DNA from: an uncultured Bacteroidales bacterium
Lineage (GTDB): Bacteria > Bacteroidota > Bacteroidia > Bacteroidales > Paludibacteraceae
Direction: 5' to 3'
Assembly (NCBI GenBank): GCA_937901225.1
Contig: CALCGX010000076.1
Span: forward strand, 1-64,000
DNA length: 64,000 nucleotides
Shown: positions 35,221-43,461 of the stretch, in pieces
Position numbering within the stretch: the first letter of the stretch is position 1
Layout of the letters: every line of letters starts with the position of its first letter
Position numbers and translations under genes: made by a program
The notes under the pieces: generated by a model
Databases searched by the model: none
The model's input: only the letters and a program-made list of their open reading frames with translations
What the model was told of the DNA's origin: nothing

Positions 35221-38200
35221 TGCAGACTGTTATGAAAAAGATATTTATGATTCTCGCAGCTGCGCTACTTACCGTTACCATGTCAGCTGCTGACTTGACT
35301 GGCAAACGTATCTATGTGAACCCAGGTCACGGTAGCTATGGTCCTAATGATCGCCCAAGAGCTACTATCCCATATCCTAACTTGCCTACTACTGGCATGC
35401 CTGATACACTCGGTTTCTATGAGAGTAACACCAACCTATGGAAGTGTCTCTACCTCGGTGAGAAACTCGAGGCTGCGGGTGCTACCGTACTCTATTCTCG
35501 TACTCAATGTGGTCCTTGGCCATACGAGATGAAGAACGGCGATTATCCAGATTATAAGTGGATCAAGAACGATGTAATAGATGATCCAGAACTTGGCTGG
35601 CAATTCACCGATGGATATGATGCTCACCCTGATTACACCAAATACAATCGTAACTTGAGTGAAATTGCAGACGAGGTAGAAGCAAATAATATTGATTACT
35701 TTATCTCTGTTCACTCAAATGCCAATTCTGAGGGAGATAATGTAAACTATCCTGTGATCATTTATCGTGGTCAGGATGCTTCCCCAAACAATGCAAACGT
35801 AACTCCTTATGAATATGTAGAAGGCAGTTATGAAAAAGCGGTATTGTGCAACGCTGAGAAATTGAAAACTATGGTTGCAGGTATTGATCCTTGCAGCAAT
35901 ACAAAAGGACGTGTTTCTGGTGACTGGGATTTCTATTCATCTTCTAACAAAACAGAATATACGAATAAGACTAGTGGTATTGTATATAAAGGTTATCTTG
36001 GTGTAATGAAACATGGTGCATCTGGCTATTTGTCAGAGGGATATTTCCACACCTACCAACCAGCGCGTCACCGTGCATTGAACCAAGACTACTGCCATAT
36101 GGAAGGTTTGGATTACTACCGTGCTATCATTAACTACTATGGTGCTGATAAAGAGACCACTGGTTATATTATGGGTACAGTAAAAGATGCCCATAATAAA
36201 ATGAATAATAGCCTCTATAATTATATTCCTAAGAGCAATGACCAATGGGTACCATGTAATGGTGCAGAGGTTATTCTTAAGAAAGCAGGCGTAGAGGTTG
36301 CTCGCTACCAAGTGGACAACTTCTACAATGGTATCTTCGTATTCGAGGGTCTTGAGCCTGGTAACGACTATACGTTGGATGCTACTTGTCCAGGTTATTA
36401 CCCATTGGATCAAGAACAAAAATTAGCCTTGACCGTTAAAGCCAACGAGACCACTTATTCTATGATTTTCTTGACAGATACAAGTTATGTAGAGGTGGTT
36501 GACACTATAGTTTATACCAATTATCCTAATCCAGAACAACCTGCTTACATAGGTGTACCTAGCATATTCGAGATGGAGCAAGCGTATGTGGACAAAGATA
36601 TGGATGTATTGTTCGCAGATAAGACTATCCGCCGTGTACTTTATCGCGATGGTATGATGTATGTATTGGCTGTTGATGCAGAGAAGAATCCAACCCTCGC
36701 TGTAGTAAATGAATACGGTGTAGTAGAGGCTGAGTTGCCAACCGACTTCTGTACATGTGTTGGTTCTGAAGGTCTGAAACTTTCGGATATCGCGTTCACT
36801 GCTGAGGGTGTATTGGTAGGTTGCAATAAAGAGGCGGTTAGCTTCACCCCATCTAACAAGTGGAACCTTTACAAGTGGGAAAAGACTGCTGAAGGTTGGA
36901 CTGGCTCATTGTGGCTATCACACGCTAACAACGAAACAGCTGGTAACTATGTAAATGCTTATGTCGGTAACACCTTCGCATACTCTGGTACTTTGAAAGA
37001 GGGTACTATCGCAGCTACTACTGTTACTACTGGTTCAAGCAAGGCAGTACGTTTTGTAATGTATAACATCGCTGATAGCCTCGTAGATGGAGCATTCCGC
37101 AACCAACCTGATGGTGTTACAGAGATTACTTATGGTGCAGATATGAAATTGGTCGTTTCACCACGTGATAGTATGAGTTTCATTCTTTCTTCTTCAATCA
37201 AACCAGCTATTGAGTGGCAAATTGTTAACACCACTAAAGCTGCTCCTACTATCGTGGGTACCATGCCATTCATCACTCATACTCCTAACTACTTCAAGTA
37301 TGCAGGCAAAGCGATGATGGCGGCTCCTACTATGGATGCAGAGGGTAAAAACACTGGTGTGGCTGTTTATGACATTACCGCAGGTGTGGACAAAGCACAA
37401 CTCATCAAGACTACCAACACTACTCTTGAGGCAAGTGAGGCAGTTTATACCGCTGCTTTTGCACAAGTGAAAGATGCTGATCTTACACTCTATCTCGTTA
37501 ACGATGATGCTATTAGTAAGTTCACTACTGCAGGTGTAGAGCAACCAGTGGTTCCTGCAATTCTAGCGTACGACTTGAACGTAACTTTGGCTAATGGAAT
37601 CTATACTTTCTCTTATAATGCTAACTCTGATGCTAAGGCTGCTACTTTGGTATTCTATAAAGAAGGTGTAGAGGCAGGTCGCGTTGCAGTTGATGTGAAG
37701 AAGGGGCTCAATACCTACGAGTTGCCAGCAGCTATGTTGCCAGGCGAAGAGGGTGATGTGTTTACTTGGGCACTCGATTTGACAGGTGAGGCTATTGCTA
37801 ACTGGGGCGTTGTACACCATACTCCTCTTGCTGATCTCAAGGCTGATGCTTCTACAGCAATGGTTCGTCCATTCGTATCTATCAACAACAACCCTGAATC
37901 AGATTACTTCCAACACCTCTATGCAGTAGATCGTCAAGGTAGTAGCAATGCAAAGAGTGGTTTGCATGCTTTCACTCCTGATTACAAACAAATCAATACT
38001 GCTCCTCTCAAGGGTGGTCGTGCTATGTATGGTTCTCCATATCGTACTTTCGTGGATGATCAAGGTTATATTTGGATTTCTGATGGTCGTGATGGAACTT
38101 CTGGTATTATTGTAGCTGACCCTGCAAACCTTGAGGGTACATACGAAGAATTCTTTGATTTTGATACTCGCAATAGCGCAGGTTTGCTTACCAAGAATGG

Positions 38201-39530
38201 TGTTGATGTAGGTTCAAGTAGCGTGGGTCTATCTATCTACGGTACAGGTAAGGACGCAAAACTCCTCACTGTGAACGAAGACCCAGGTTCTTGGTTGAAG
38301 GCTTTCTCTTTGGTTATCTACAATATCGGTACCGAGGAAGGAACCTATAAACATACTTGGGGTGAGTTACCTTCTGCTCAGTTTGAGATTCAAGGTATCA
38401 GCGCTCAAGCAGATGGTTATCCATTGCCTTGCTCACATGGTGTTTGGATTGCATCTCGTCGTACAGCAGGTAACAACAATGCTTCTGCGACAGCTCTTCA
38501 ATTCTACGATTGGGAAGGTACCCGTCAACTTTCTTCTGCTGAAGCTCCATACAAGGACTTGATTGATGGTTGTGCTTCTGGTGCATGTGCGCTCACCGAG
38601 GACGAATCTGTTCTCTATATGATTGATGGTTCTAAGAACTTGTTGGTTTGGGATATCGTTTGGGAAGGTGACAAACCAGTGATGACCCTTCGTTATTCTT
38701 ACAACTGTGGCATGTCATCTATCCGTGAGATGCATTTGGATTATGCAGGTAACTTGGTATGTTCGGGTGACGAAGGTACAGGTCTAGTGGTATTTGCTAT
38801 CCCATCTGCAGAGAACAACACTATTGTTCCTGCAAAGAAGACTCTTACTCTGGTTAAGAAGCAAGGTGTAGCTGTTGCAGGAATGGAGCTCTCTGTGGAG
38901 GAGGCTTCTGTAGAACTTGATGCAACTCTAGATCTTTCTGCACTCGTTGTCTTTACTCCAGCTGATGCTACCAACAAGATGGTAACATGGAAGTCTGAGA
39001 ATGAGACAGTAGCTACTGTAGATGCTAACGGCGTAGTAACTGGTATTAAACTTGGTACTACAAAGATCTCTGCGACTTCTATGGAGGGTAACTACTCTGA
39101 TACATTGGTATTGACCGTTGCGCCTATCTCTGTGAAGGGTATCAAGATCCTCTCTGGCGATGAGAATGGTATCATGCGTATTGGTTTGAATGCTCCTTAT
39201 GCTATCGCATACGAAATCATCCCTGCTAATGCAGCTAACAAGAATCTCAAGTGGGAGTCTTCTAATCCAGAAGTAGCAGCTGTACAAAATAATCAAGCTT
39301 TGATTATTGGTGTCGCAGATGGTGTTGCTATCATCACTGTTACTACTGAAGATGGTGGTTACCAAGACTTCTTGACCATCTATGCTGGTACTTACACCTC
39401 TGTTGAGGATATTAAGAACACAACTGGTCTTGACCTTAATGCTCCTATGTACGATGTATTGGGTCGTCAAGTGGATAAAGATTATCGCGGTGTAATCATC
39501 CAAAACGGTAACAAGTATTTGTTGAAGTAA
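35220..39530 (+). CDS. very large secreted N-acetylmuramoyl-L-alanine amidase with propeller-like and Ig-like domains
   Basis: A 1436-residue protein; ATG 35220 overlaps the preceding stop and ATG 35232 is an alternative. A signal peptide is followed by an amidase_3 domain (about 28-305): the zinc His in VNPGHGSYG (H37), FISVHSNAN, and the late Glu in GYLSEGYFHTY. It would cut the bond between MurNAc and the peptide stem. A carboxypeptidase-regulatory-like beta domain follows (about 310-425). A long beta-rich middle (about 440-1200) resembles propellers, and two BIG2-type Ig domains follow (about 1225-1395, LDATLDLSALVVFTPADATN). The tail has YDVLGRQVDKDYRG and KYLLK, like the DigH paralog at 21.4 kb. 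The terminator at 39555-39597 ends the unit. Confidence 0.88.
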   Translation: MQTVMKKIFMILAAALLTVTMSAADLTGKRIYVNPGHGSYGPNDRPRATIPYPNLPTTGMPDTLGFYESNTNLWKCLYLGEKLEAAGATVLYSRTQCGPWPYEMKNGDYPDYKWIKNDVIDDPELGWQFTDGYDAHPDYTKYNRNLSEIADEVEANNIDYFISVHSNANSEGDNVNYPVIIYRGQDASPNNANVTPYEYVEGSYEKAVLCNAEKLKTMVAGIDPCSNTKGRVSGDWDFYSSSNKTEYTNKTSGIVYKGYLGVMKHGASGYLSEGYFHTYQPARHRALNQDYCHMEGLDYYRAIINYYGADKETTGYIMGTVKDAHNKMNNSLYNYIPKSNDQWVPCNGAEVILKKAGVEVARYQVDNFYNGIFVFEGLEPGNDYTLDATCPGYYPLDQEQKLALTVKANETTYSMIFLTDTSYVEVVDTIVYTNYPNPEQPAYIGVPSIFEMEQAYVDKDMDVLFADKTIRRVLYRDGMMYVLAVDAEKNPTLAVVNEYGVVEAELPTDFCTCVGSEGLKLSDIAFTAEGVLVGCNKEAVSFTPSNKWNLYKWEKTAEGWTGSLWLSHANNETAGNYVNAYVGNTFAYSGTLKEGTIAATTVTTGSSKAVRFVMYNIADSLVDGAFRNQPDGVTEITYGADMKLVVSPRDSMSFILSSSIKPAIEWQIVNTTKAAPTIVGTMPFITHTPNYFKYAGKAMMAAPTMDAEGKNTGVAVYDITAGVDKAQLIKTTNTTLEASEAVYTAAFAQVKDADLTLYLVNDDAISKFTTAGVEQPVVPAILAYDLNVTLANGIYTFSYNANSDAKAATLVFYKEGVEAGRVAVDVKKGLNTYELPAAMLPGEEGDVFTWALDLTGEAIANWGVVHHTPLADLKADASTAMVRPFVSINNNPESDYFQHLYAVDRQGSSNAKSGLHAFTPDYKQINTAPLKGGRAMYGSPYRTFVDDQGYIWISDGRDGTSGIIVADPANLEGTYEEFFDFDTRNSAGLLTKNGVDVGSSSVGLSIYGTGKDAKLLTVNEDPGSWLKAFSLVIYNIGTEEGTYKHTWGELPSAQFEIQGISAQADGYPLPCSHGVWIASRRTAGNNNASATALQFYDWEGTRQLSSAEAPYKDLIDGCASGACALTEDESVLYMIDGSKNLLVWDIVWEGDKPVMTLRYSYNCGMSSIREMHLDYAGNLVCSGDEGTGLVVFAIPSAENNTIVPAKKTLTLVKKQGVAVAGMELSVEEASVELDATLDLSALVVFTPADATNKMVTWKSENETVATVDANGVVTGIKLGTTKISATSMEGNYSDTLVLTVAPISVKGIKILSGDENGIMRIGLNAPYAIAYEIIPANAANKNLKWESSNPEVAAVQNNQALIIGVADGVAIITVTTEDGGYQDFLTIYAGTYTSVEDIKNTTGLDLNAPMYDVLGRQVDKDYRGVIIQNGNKYLLK

Positions 39531-39554
39531 AATAAGATTACCGGATTTATAATC

Positions 39555-39597
39555 ACAAGGGTCGCCTATACATGGGCGGCCCTTGTTACTTTTTTCA
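39555..39597 (+). terminator. terminator after amidase copy 1
   Basis: ACAAGGG-T-CGCC pairs with GGCG-G-CCCTTGT (39555-39586), then TTACTTTTTT. It separates the two propeller-amidase pairs. Confidence 0.8.
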
Positions 39598-39636
39598 GAA
39601 AATCCATCTATTTCTGTTGAAAATATAGCAATATAT

Positions 39637-39667
39637 TTGCATTTTCAAAGAAAAAAATGTAACTTTG
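39637..39667 (+). promoter_or_regulatory. promoter of propeller-amidase pair 2
   Basis: TTG at 39637-39639, a 20-bp spacer and TAACTTTG at 39660-39667. Confidence 0.75.
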
Positions 39668-39715
39668 CAGCCGATTATATTCCATGTAATGCGATTATAT
39701 ATTATAACTGAATAA

Positions 39716-40570
39716 ATGAAAATAATTATCATGAAAAAAACAATTCTTCTTTGCGCAGCATGCATTATTAGTATGTTTGCGAGTGCTCAACTACTAGAAG
39801 TAGTTTCGACACGTCAATTACCTATCCATTCTGGCGAGGAGTTGAAAGTCGCTGGCTTTAGTCCTAAGGGTAATTACCTATTGCTGACTAATGATGTAAA
39901 CAATGGCTTGATTCGCTATGATCTAGCTACAGGTGCTATGAACACTATTACCGATGCGAGTGGTGCTGGTTGGGCAGTAAAGATTAGTGAAGATGGACAA
40001 TGTATCGTATATCGTGAGCGATATATGGATGCTAATCAACTAATGAAGCACAATATCGTGAAATACGATATGAGTGATCAAAAGAAAGTGGTTGTAGCGA
40101 AAGATCAACGTAACTTGAATCAACTCGTGCATGCGAATGGTGCGAATAGCGTTACCATCAACGAGGAGCTTCAGTTGGTATTGGTACACAATGGTAAGAA
40201 TATCGTGCTTACTCCTAACGGAGCAAACGAGGCATATAATTGGGCAAGCATTTCACCTGATGGACAAAAGATTCTTTATTATGTTTCTGGCAGAGGTTGC
40301 TACACATGTGATTTAAAGGGCGGTAATGTTCAGTATATCGCAGATCACTGCCGTGCACCACAATGGTATGATAACAATATCATTATTGGTATGCACGATG
40401 AAGATGATGGCAAATACCTCACAGCATCTGCCATCGTAGCATATAATCTACATGGACAAAAGCAAATTCTCGTAAACAAAGAGATGATGGCTATCTATCC
40501 TTATGCAGCAGAAGGACAAATTGCATTTTCTACTGCTGGCGGCGAGATATATTTGATGAAAGTGAAATAA
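39716..40570 (+). CDS. secreted beta-propeller (TolB/WD40-like) protein, copy 2
   Basis: A 284-residue paralog of the protein at 34387-35220, similar along its entire length (for example VAGFSPKGNYLLLTN, WASISPDGQKILYYVSG, PQWYDNNIIIGMHDEDDG, ASAIVAYNLHGQKQIL). It starts at ATG 39716, or more likely ATG 39731, which gives a normal signal peptide. The conserved cysteine pattern (GC before the fifth blade, HCRAP) is shared with copy 1. It is transcribed from its own promoter with the amidase that follows 23 bp later. Confidence 0.75.
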   Translation: MKIIIMKKTILLCAACIISMFASAQLLEVVSTRQLPIHSGEELKVAGFSPKGNYLLLTNDVNNGLIRYDLATGAMNTITDASGAGWAVKISEDGQCIVYRERYMDANQLMKHNIVKYDMSDQKKVVVAKDQRNLNQLVHANGANSVTINEELQLVLVHNGKNIVLTPNGANEAYNWASISPDGQKILYYVSGRGCYTCDLKGGNVQYIADHCRAPQWYDNNIIIGMHDEDDGKYLTASAIVAYNLHGQKQILVNKEMMAIYPYAAEGQIAFSTAGGEIYLMKVK

Positions 40571-40593
40571 ATACTTCCTAAAACTATAGAATC

Positions 40594-43338
40594 ATGAAAC
40601 GTTTATTATTGTCTATATTTGCACTCTGCTGCATGATGTCGGCTAGTGCAACGAAAGTATATATCAACCCTGGTCATGGTAGTTGGGGATCAAACTGCCG
40701 ACCTATGGCAACCATCAATTATGCTGCAGGTGATACATTGGGATTCTTCGAGTCGAATACCAACTTGTGGAAGGCATTTTTCTTAGAGGAGAAGCTTTTG
40801 GGTGCTGGCTATGGTGTAAAAATGTCACGTCGCGCATCTGGTGGTAGTGGTACTAATGAATTTAACAAAGCTCTATCTACTATCTGTACAGAGGCAGAGA
40901 ACTATGGTGCAGACTACTATATCTCTATCCACTCTAACGCTGGTCCTGAAGGCGAGATAGGTGGCGCAAATGGTAAGTTCGCCAACTACCCTGTAATTTT
41001 GTGGCGTGGTTATACTAGCAAACCTGGTGTGACTAATAGTGACAAGATGGCTAAAGCGTGTGTGACTCGTTTGTACGAGGCGTTCTGGGCTAAACCATCT
41101 ACTCCTAACGGTGGTGGCGGTCCAGAGCCTACGACCTATTATTCACCAAGTAACCCACGTATCTTAGGTGACCTGGACTTCTACGATACATCTTCTACCT
41201 ATGGTTACCTCGGTGCATTGAAACATAATATACCTGGTTACTTGTCAGAGGGTTACTTCCATACTTATAGCCCAGCACGTCACCGTGCATTGAGCCCAGA
41301 GTGGTGTCGTCAAGAGGGTGTTCGCTACTTCCGTGGTATTCAAGACTATTATGGTAAGTCTGGTGAGTCTGTAGGTTATATCATGGGGTATGTTCGCTCT
41401 AAAACAGAGAAATTCTCACACAAATACTACATTCCTTATACTGGTTCTAACGACGAGTATTTGCCACTTAATGGTGCTAAGATTGTACTTCGCAACGAGG
41501 CTAACGAGGTAATCAAGACCAACTGCTACAACTACGTAAAACGTATGCTTAAGGATCAAGATTACTACACAACTGACCATAACTACAATGGTATCTTTGT
41601 ATTCGAGAACTTAAAACCAGGTAAATACACACTTTACGTCCACAAAACAGGATATAAAGATTTGGTAAAAGAGGTGACTGTAACTGCAGACAAGACGATC
41701 TATCCTGAAATCTTTATGGAGAAAGGTAGTCCAAGTACCGAACCTAACGTGGCGCCAGTAGATCCAGATATCACATGGGAGTTGAATGGTGGTACAGTTC
41801 CTGGCGGTGATGTACCTACTAACGATGTACTTTGGAACACCTTCAAACCATACTATAATACTTATTATGGTCTCAACCGTGCAGACCAACCTATTACAGC
41901 TGTTTCTACATTTGCTGCTGCAAAGATGTGCGAAATCATGACGGATGATAAGTCTGAGTACAGATGGTTGGGTAAATATATCGCAGAAGTAGCTGCTACA
42001 GCAGGCTATATCTTGACCAATGACCCTAATGCTGAAAATATGGAGAGAGATTGGCGTTGGCATGTACATGCATTCTTCAACTGCTCCGATGGAAACCTCG
42101 CAGTAAAAACCGCTGACTTCACTACTGCAGGTAAGCCTGAGTCATGGGGTACTGCATATCAAATCGCAACGGGTACGAGTGCAACGCTTCCATATAAGGT
42201 AGAAAGTACATATACATTGCCTACTCCTGTGAAAGAGGGTTATATTTTTGTTGGGTGGTATGACAATCCAGAGGGTGCGGGTACAGCACTCACCTCTATT
42301 CCTGCTGGCTGGAAGGGTGCCCTATATGCTATTTGGCGTCCAGCTGATCCATCAGATGTAACATGGGTACTGAATGGTGGTAATGTAGGTAATACGCAAT
42401 TACCAGAGGAAATTACTGGTTCGCCATACACCATCCCAACTCCTACACGTACGGGCTATGTCTTCCTTGGTTGGTACGACAATCCAAACGGAACAGGTAC
42501 CCCACTGACCGTTCTTCCTGTAGGCTGGAAGGGTACTGTATATGCTAAATGGCGCGAAGCGATTGTGACATGGGTACTCAATGGAGGTAAGGTCGTTAAA
42601 GAATTGACTGGAGCAGATGCAGTACAAGTACCTACTCAAGAGGAACTTTGGAGCAGCTATAAGACAGCTGCAGGAATTACCTCTCTTGGAACCTTGGAGG
42701 AGATCGCATCTAAGGGTGCAGGTCAACCACACAATAGCGCAGATACCCCTTGCGGTTGCCGTATAATTTGTGCTAAACTAACTGCTGCAGGTGTGCAAGC
42801 TGCTTTTGGTAAAGCAGAGTGGGCATGGCTCAAGGAGTATATCATGAGCGTACAAACTAGTTTGACAGATGATTTGACAGCTGCTGCATGGCGTTATGCA
42901 ATCGCTGCATTCTTCTTGCAATCTATCCATGATTCATGGCCAGTATCTGAAAACTTCGCTGAGGCTGGTAAACCAGAGGCTTGGGGACCAGCATACCAAG
43001 CTGCTCATGCAGATAGTTCTGTAGGCACAACCTATGAAGAAGTGGAATTGCCAAGCAAAATTGAGGGCGAGCCTTATACGATTCCTACTCCTACCAAAGA
43101 TGGTGATACTTTCCTTGGTTGGTATGATAATGCACTGGGCACAGGTACTGCTCTCACTGTATTGCCAGTAGGTTACGATGGTACTATATATGCTATATGG
43201 GAATCAAATATAAGTACAGGTGTGGATCATATGCACTTAGGCGGAAGTTCTGTACAAAAGATTCTTCACAATGGTCAAATCCTTATCCTTCGTGATGGCA
43301 AGACCTACAATATGATGGGACAAATCGTTGAGAATTGA
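40594..43338 (+). CDS. secreted N-acetylmuramoyl-L-alanine amidase with one plain and two split InlB-type repeats
   Basis: A 914-residue protein. Signal peptide (about 1-19), amidase_3 domain (about 20-260; zinc His H28 in INPGHGSWG, YISIHSNAG, GYLSEGYFHTY), a carboxypeptidase-regulatory-like beta domain (about 262-382), a split repeat module (393-582), a plain Listeria-Bacteroides repeat (589-654) and a second split module (658-870). The C-terminal tail (VQKILHNGQILILRDGKTYN) is an alternative Bacteroidales tail and differs from the KYLLK tail of copy 1. It would strip peptides from peptidoglycan outside the cell. The plain repeat shows the undisturbed form of the module. Confidence 0.88.
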   Translation: MKRLLLSIFALCCMMSASATKVYINPGHGSWGSNCRPMATINYAAGDTLGFFESNTNLWKAFFLEEKLLGAGYGVKMSRRASGGSGTNEFNKALSTICTEAENYGADYYISIHSNAGPEGEIGGANGKFANYPVILWRGYTSKPGVTNSDKMAKACVTRLYEAFWAKPSTPNGGGGPEPTTYYSPSNPRILGDLDFYDTSSTYGYLGALKHNIPGYLSEGYFHTYSPARHRALSPEWCRQEGVRYFRGIQDYYGKSGESVGYIMGYVRSKTEKFSHKYYIPYTGSNDEYLPLNGAKIVLRNEANEVIKTNCYNYVKRMLKDQDYYTTDHNYNGIFVFENLKPGKYTLYVHKTGYKDLVKEVTVTADKTIYPEIFMEKGSPSTEPNVAPVDPDITWELNGGTVPGGDVPTNDVLWNTFKPYYNTYYGLNRADQPITAVSTFAAAKMCEIMTDDKSEYRWLGKYIAEVAATAGYILTNDPNAENMERDWRWHVHAFFNCSDGNLAVKTADFTTAGKPESWGTAYQIATGTSATLPYKVESTYTLPTPVKEGYIFVGWYDNPEGAGTALTSIPAGWKGALYAIWRPADPSDVTWVLNGGNVGNTQLPEEITGSPYTIPTPTRTGYVFLGWYDNPNGTGTPLTVLPVGWKGTVYAKWREAIVTWVLNGGKVVKELTGADAVQVPTQEELWSSYKTAAGITSLGTLEEIASKGAGQPHNSADTPCGCRIICAKLTAAGVQAAFGKAEWAWLKEYIMSVQTSLTDDLTAAAWRYAIAAFFLQSIHDSWPVSENFAEAGKPEAWGPAYQAAHADSSVGTTYEEVELPSKIEGEPYTIPTPTKDGDTFLGWYDNALGTGTALTVLPVGYDGTIYAIWESNISTGVDHMHLGGSSVQKILHNGQILILRDGKTYNMMGQIVEN

Positions 43339-43360
43339 GAATTTTGAATTAAGAATAAAG

Positions 43361-43396
43361 AATAAGCGTGGGCTAAAAGTCCACGCTTATTTTTTA
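43361..43396. terminator. bidirectional terminator between amidase 2 and NfnAB-like gene
   Basis: A perfect 11-bp inverted repeat (43361-43371 with 43381-43391), a 9-nt loop and a T-run. It serves the two convergent genes. Confidence 0.85.
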
Positions 43397-43461
43397 TCTT
43401 ATCCCAAAATCGCCTATTGGTAAAGGGAGGAGTATTAGATGCCTAGCCTATAAAGGCACAG

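Noticed and set aside
25100..43420. Similar words AAAATCGCCTATTxGTAA at about 25.1 kb and 43.4 kb as a repeat family
   Set aside because: Only two short matches in AT-rich gaps; too little to separate from chance.
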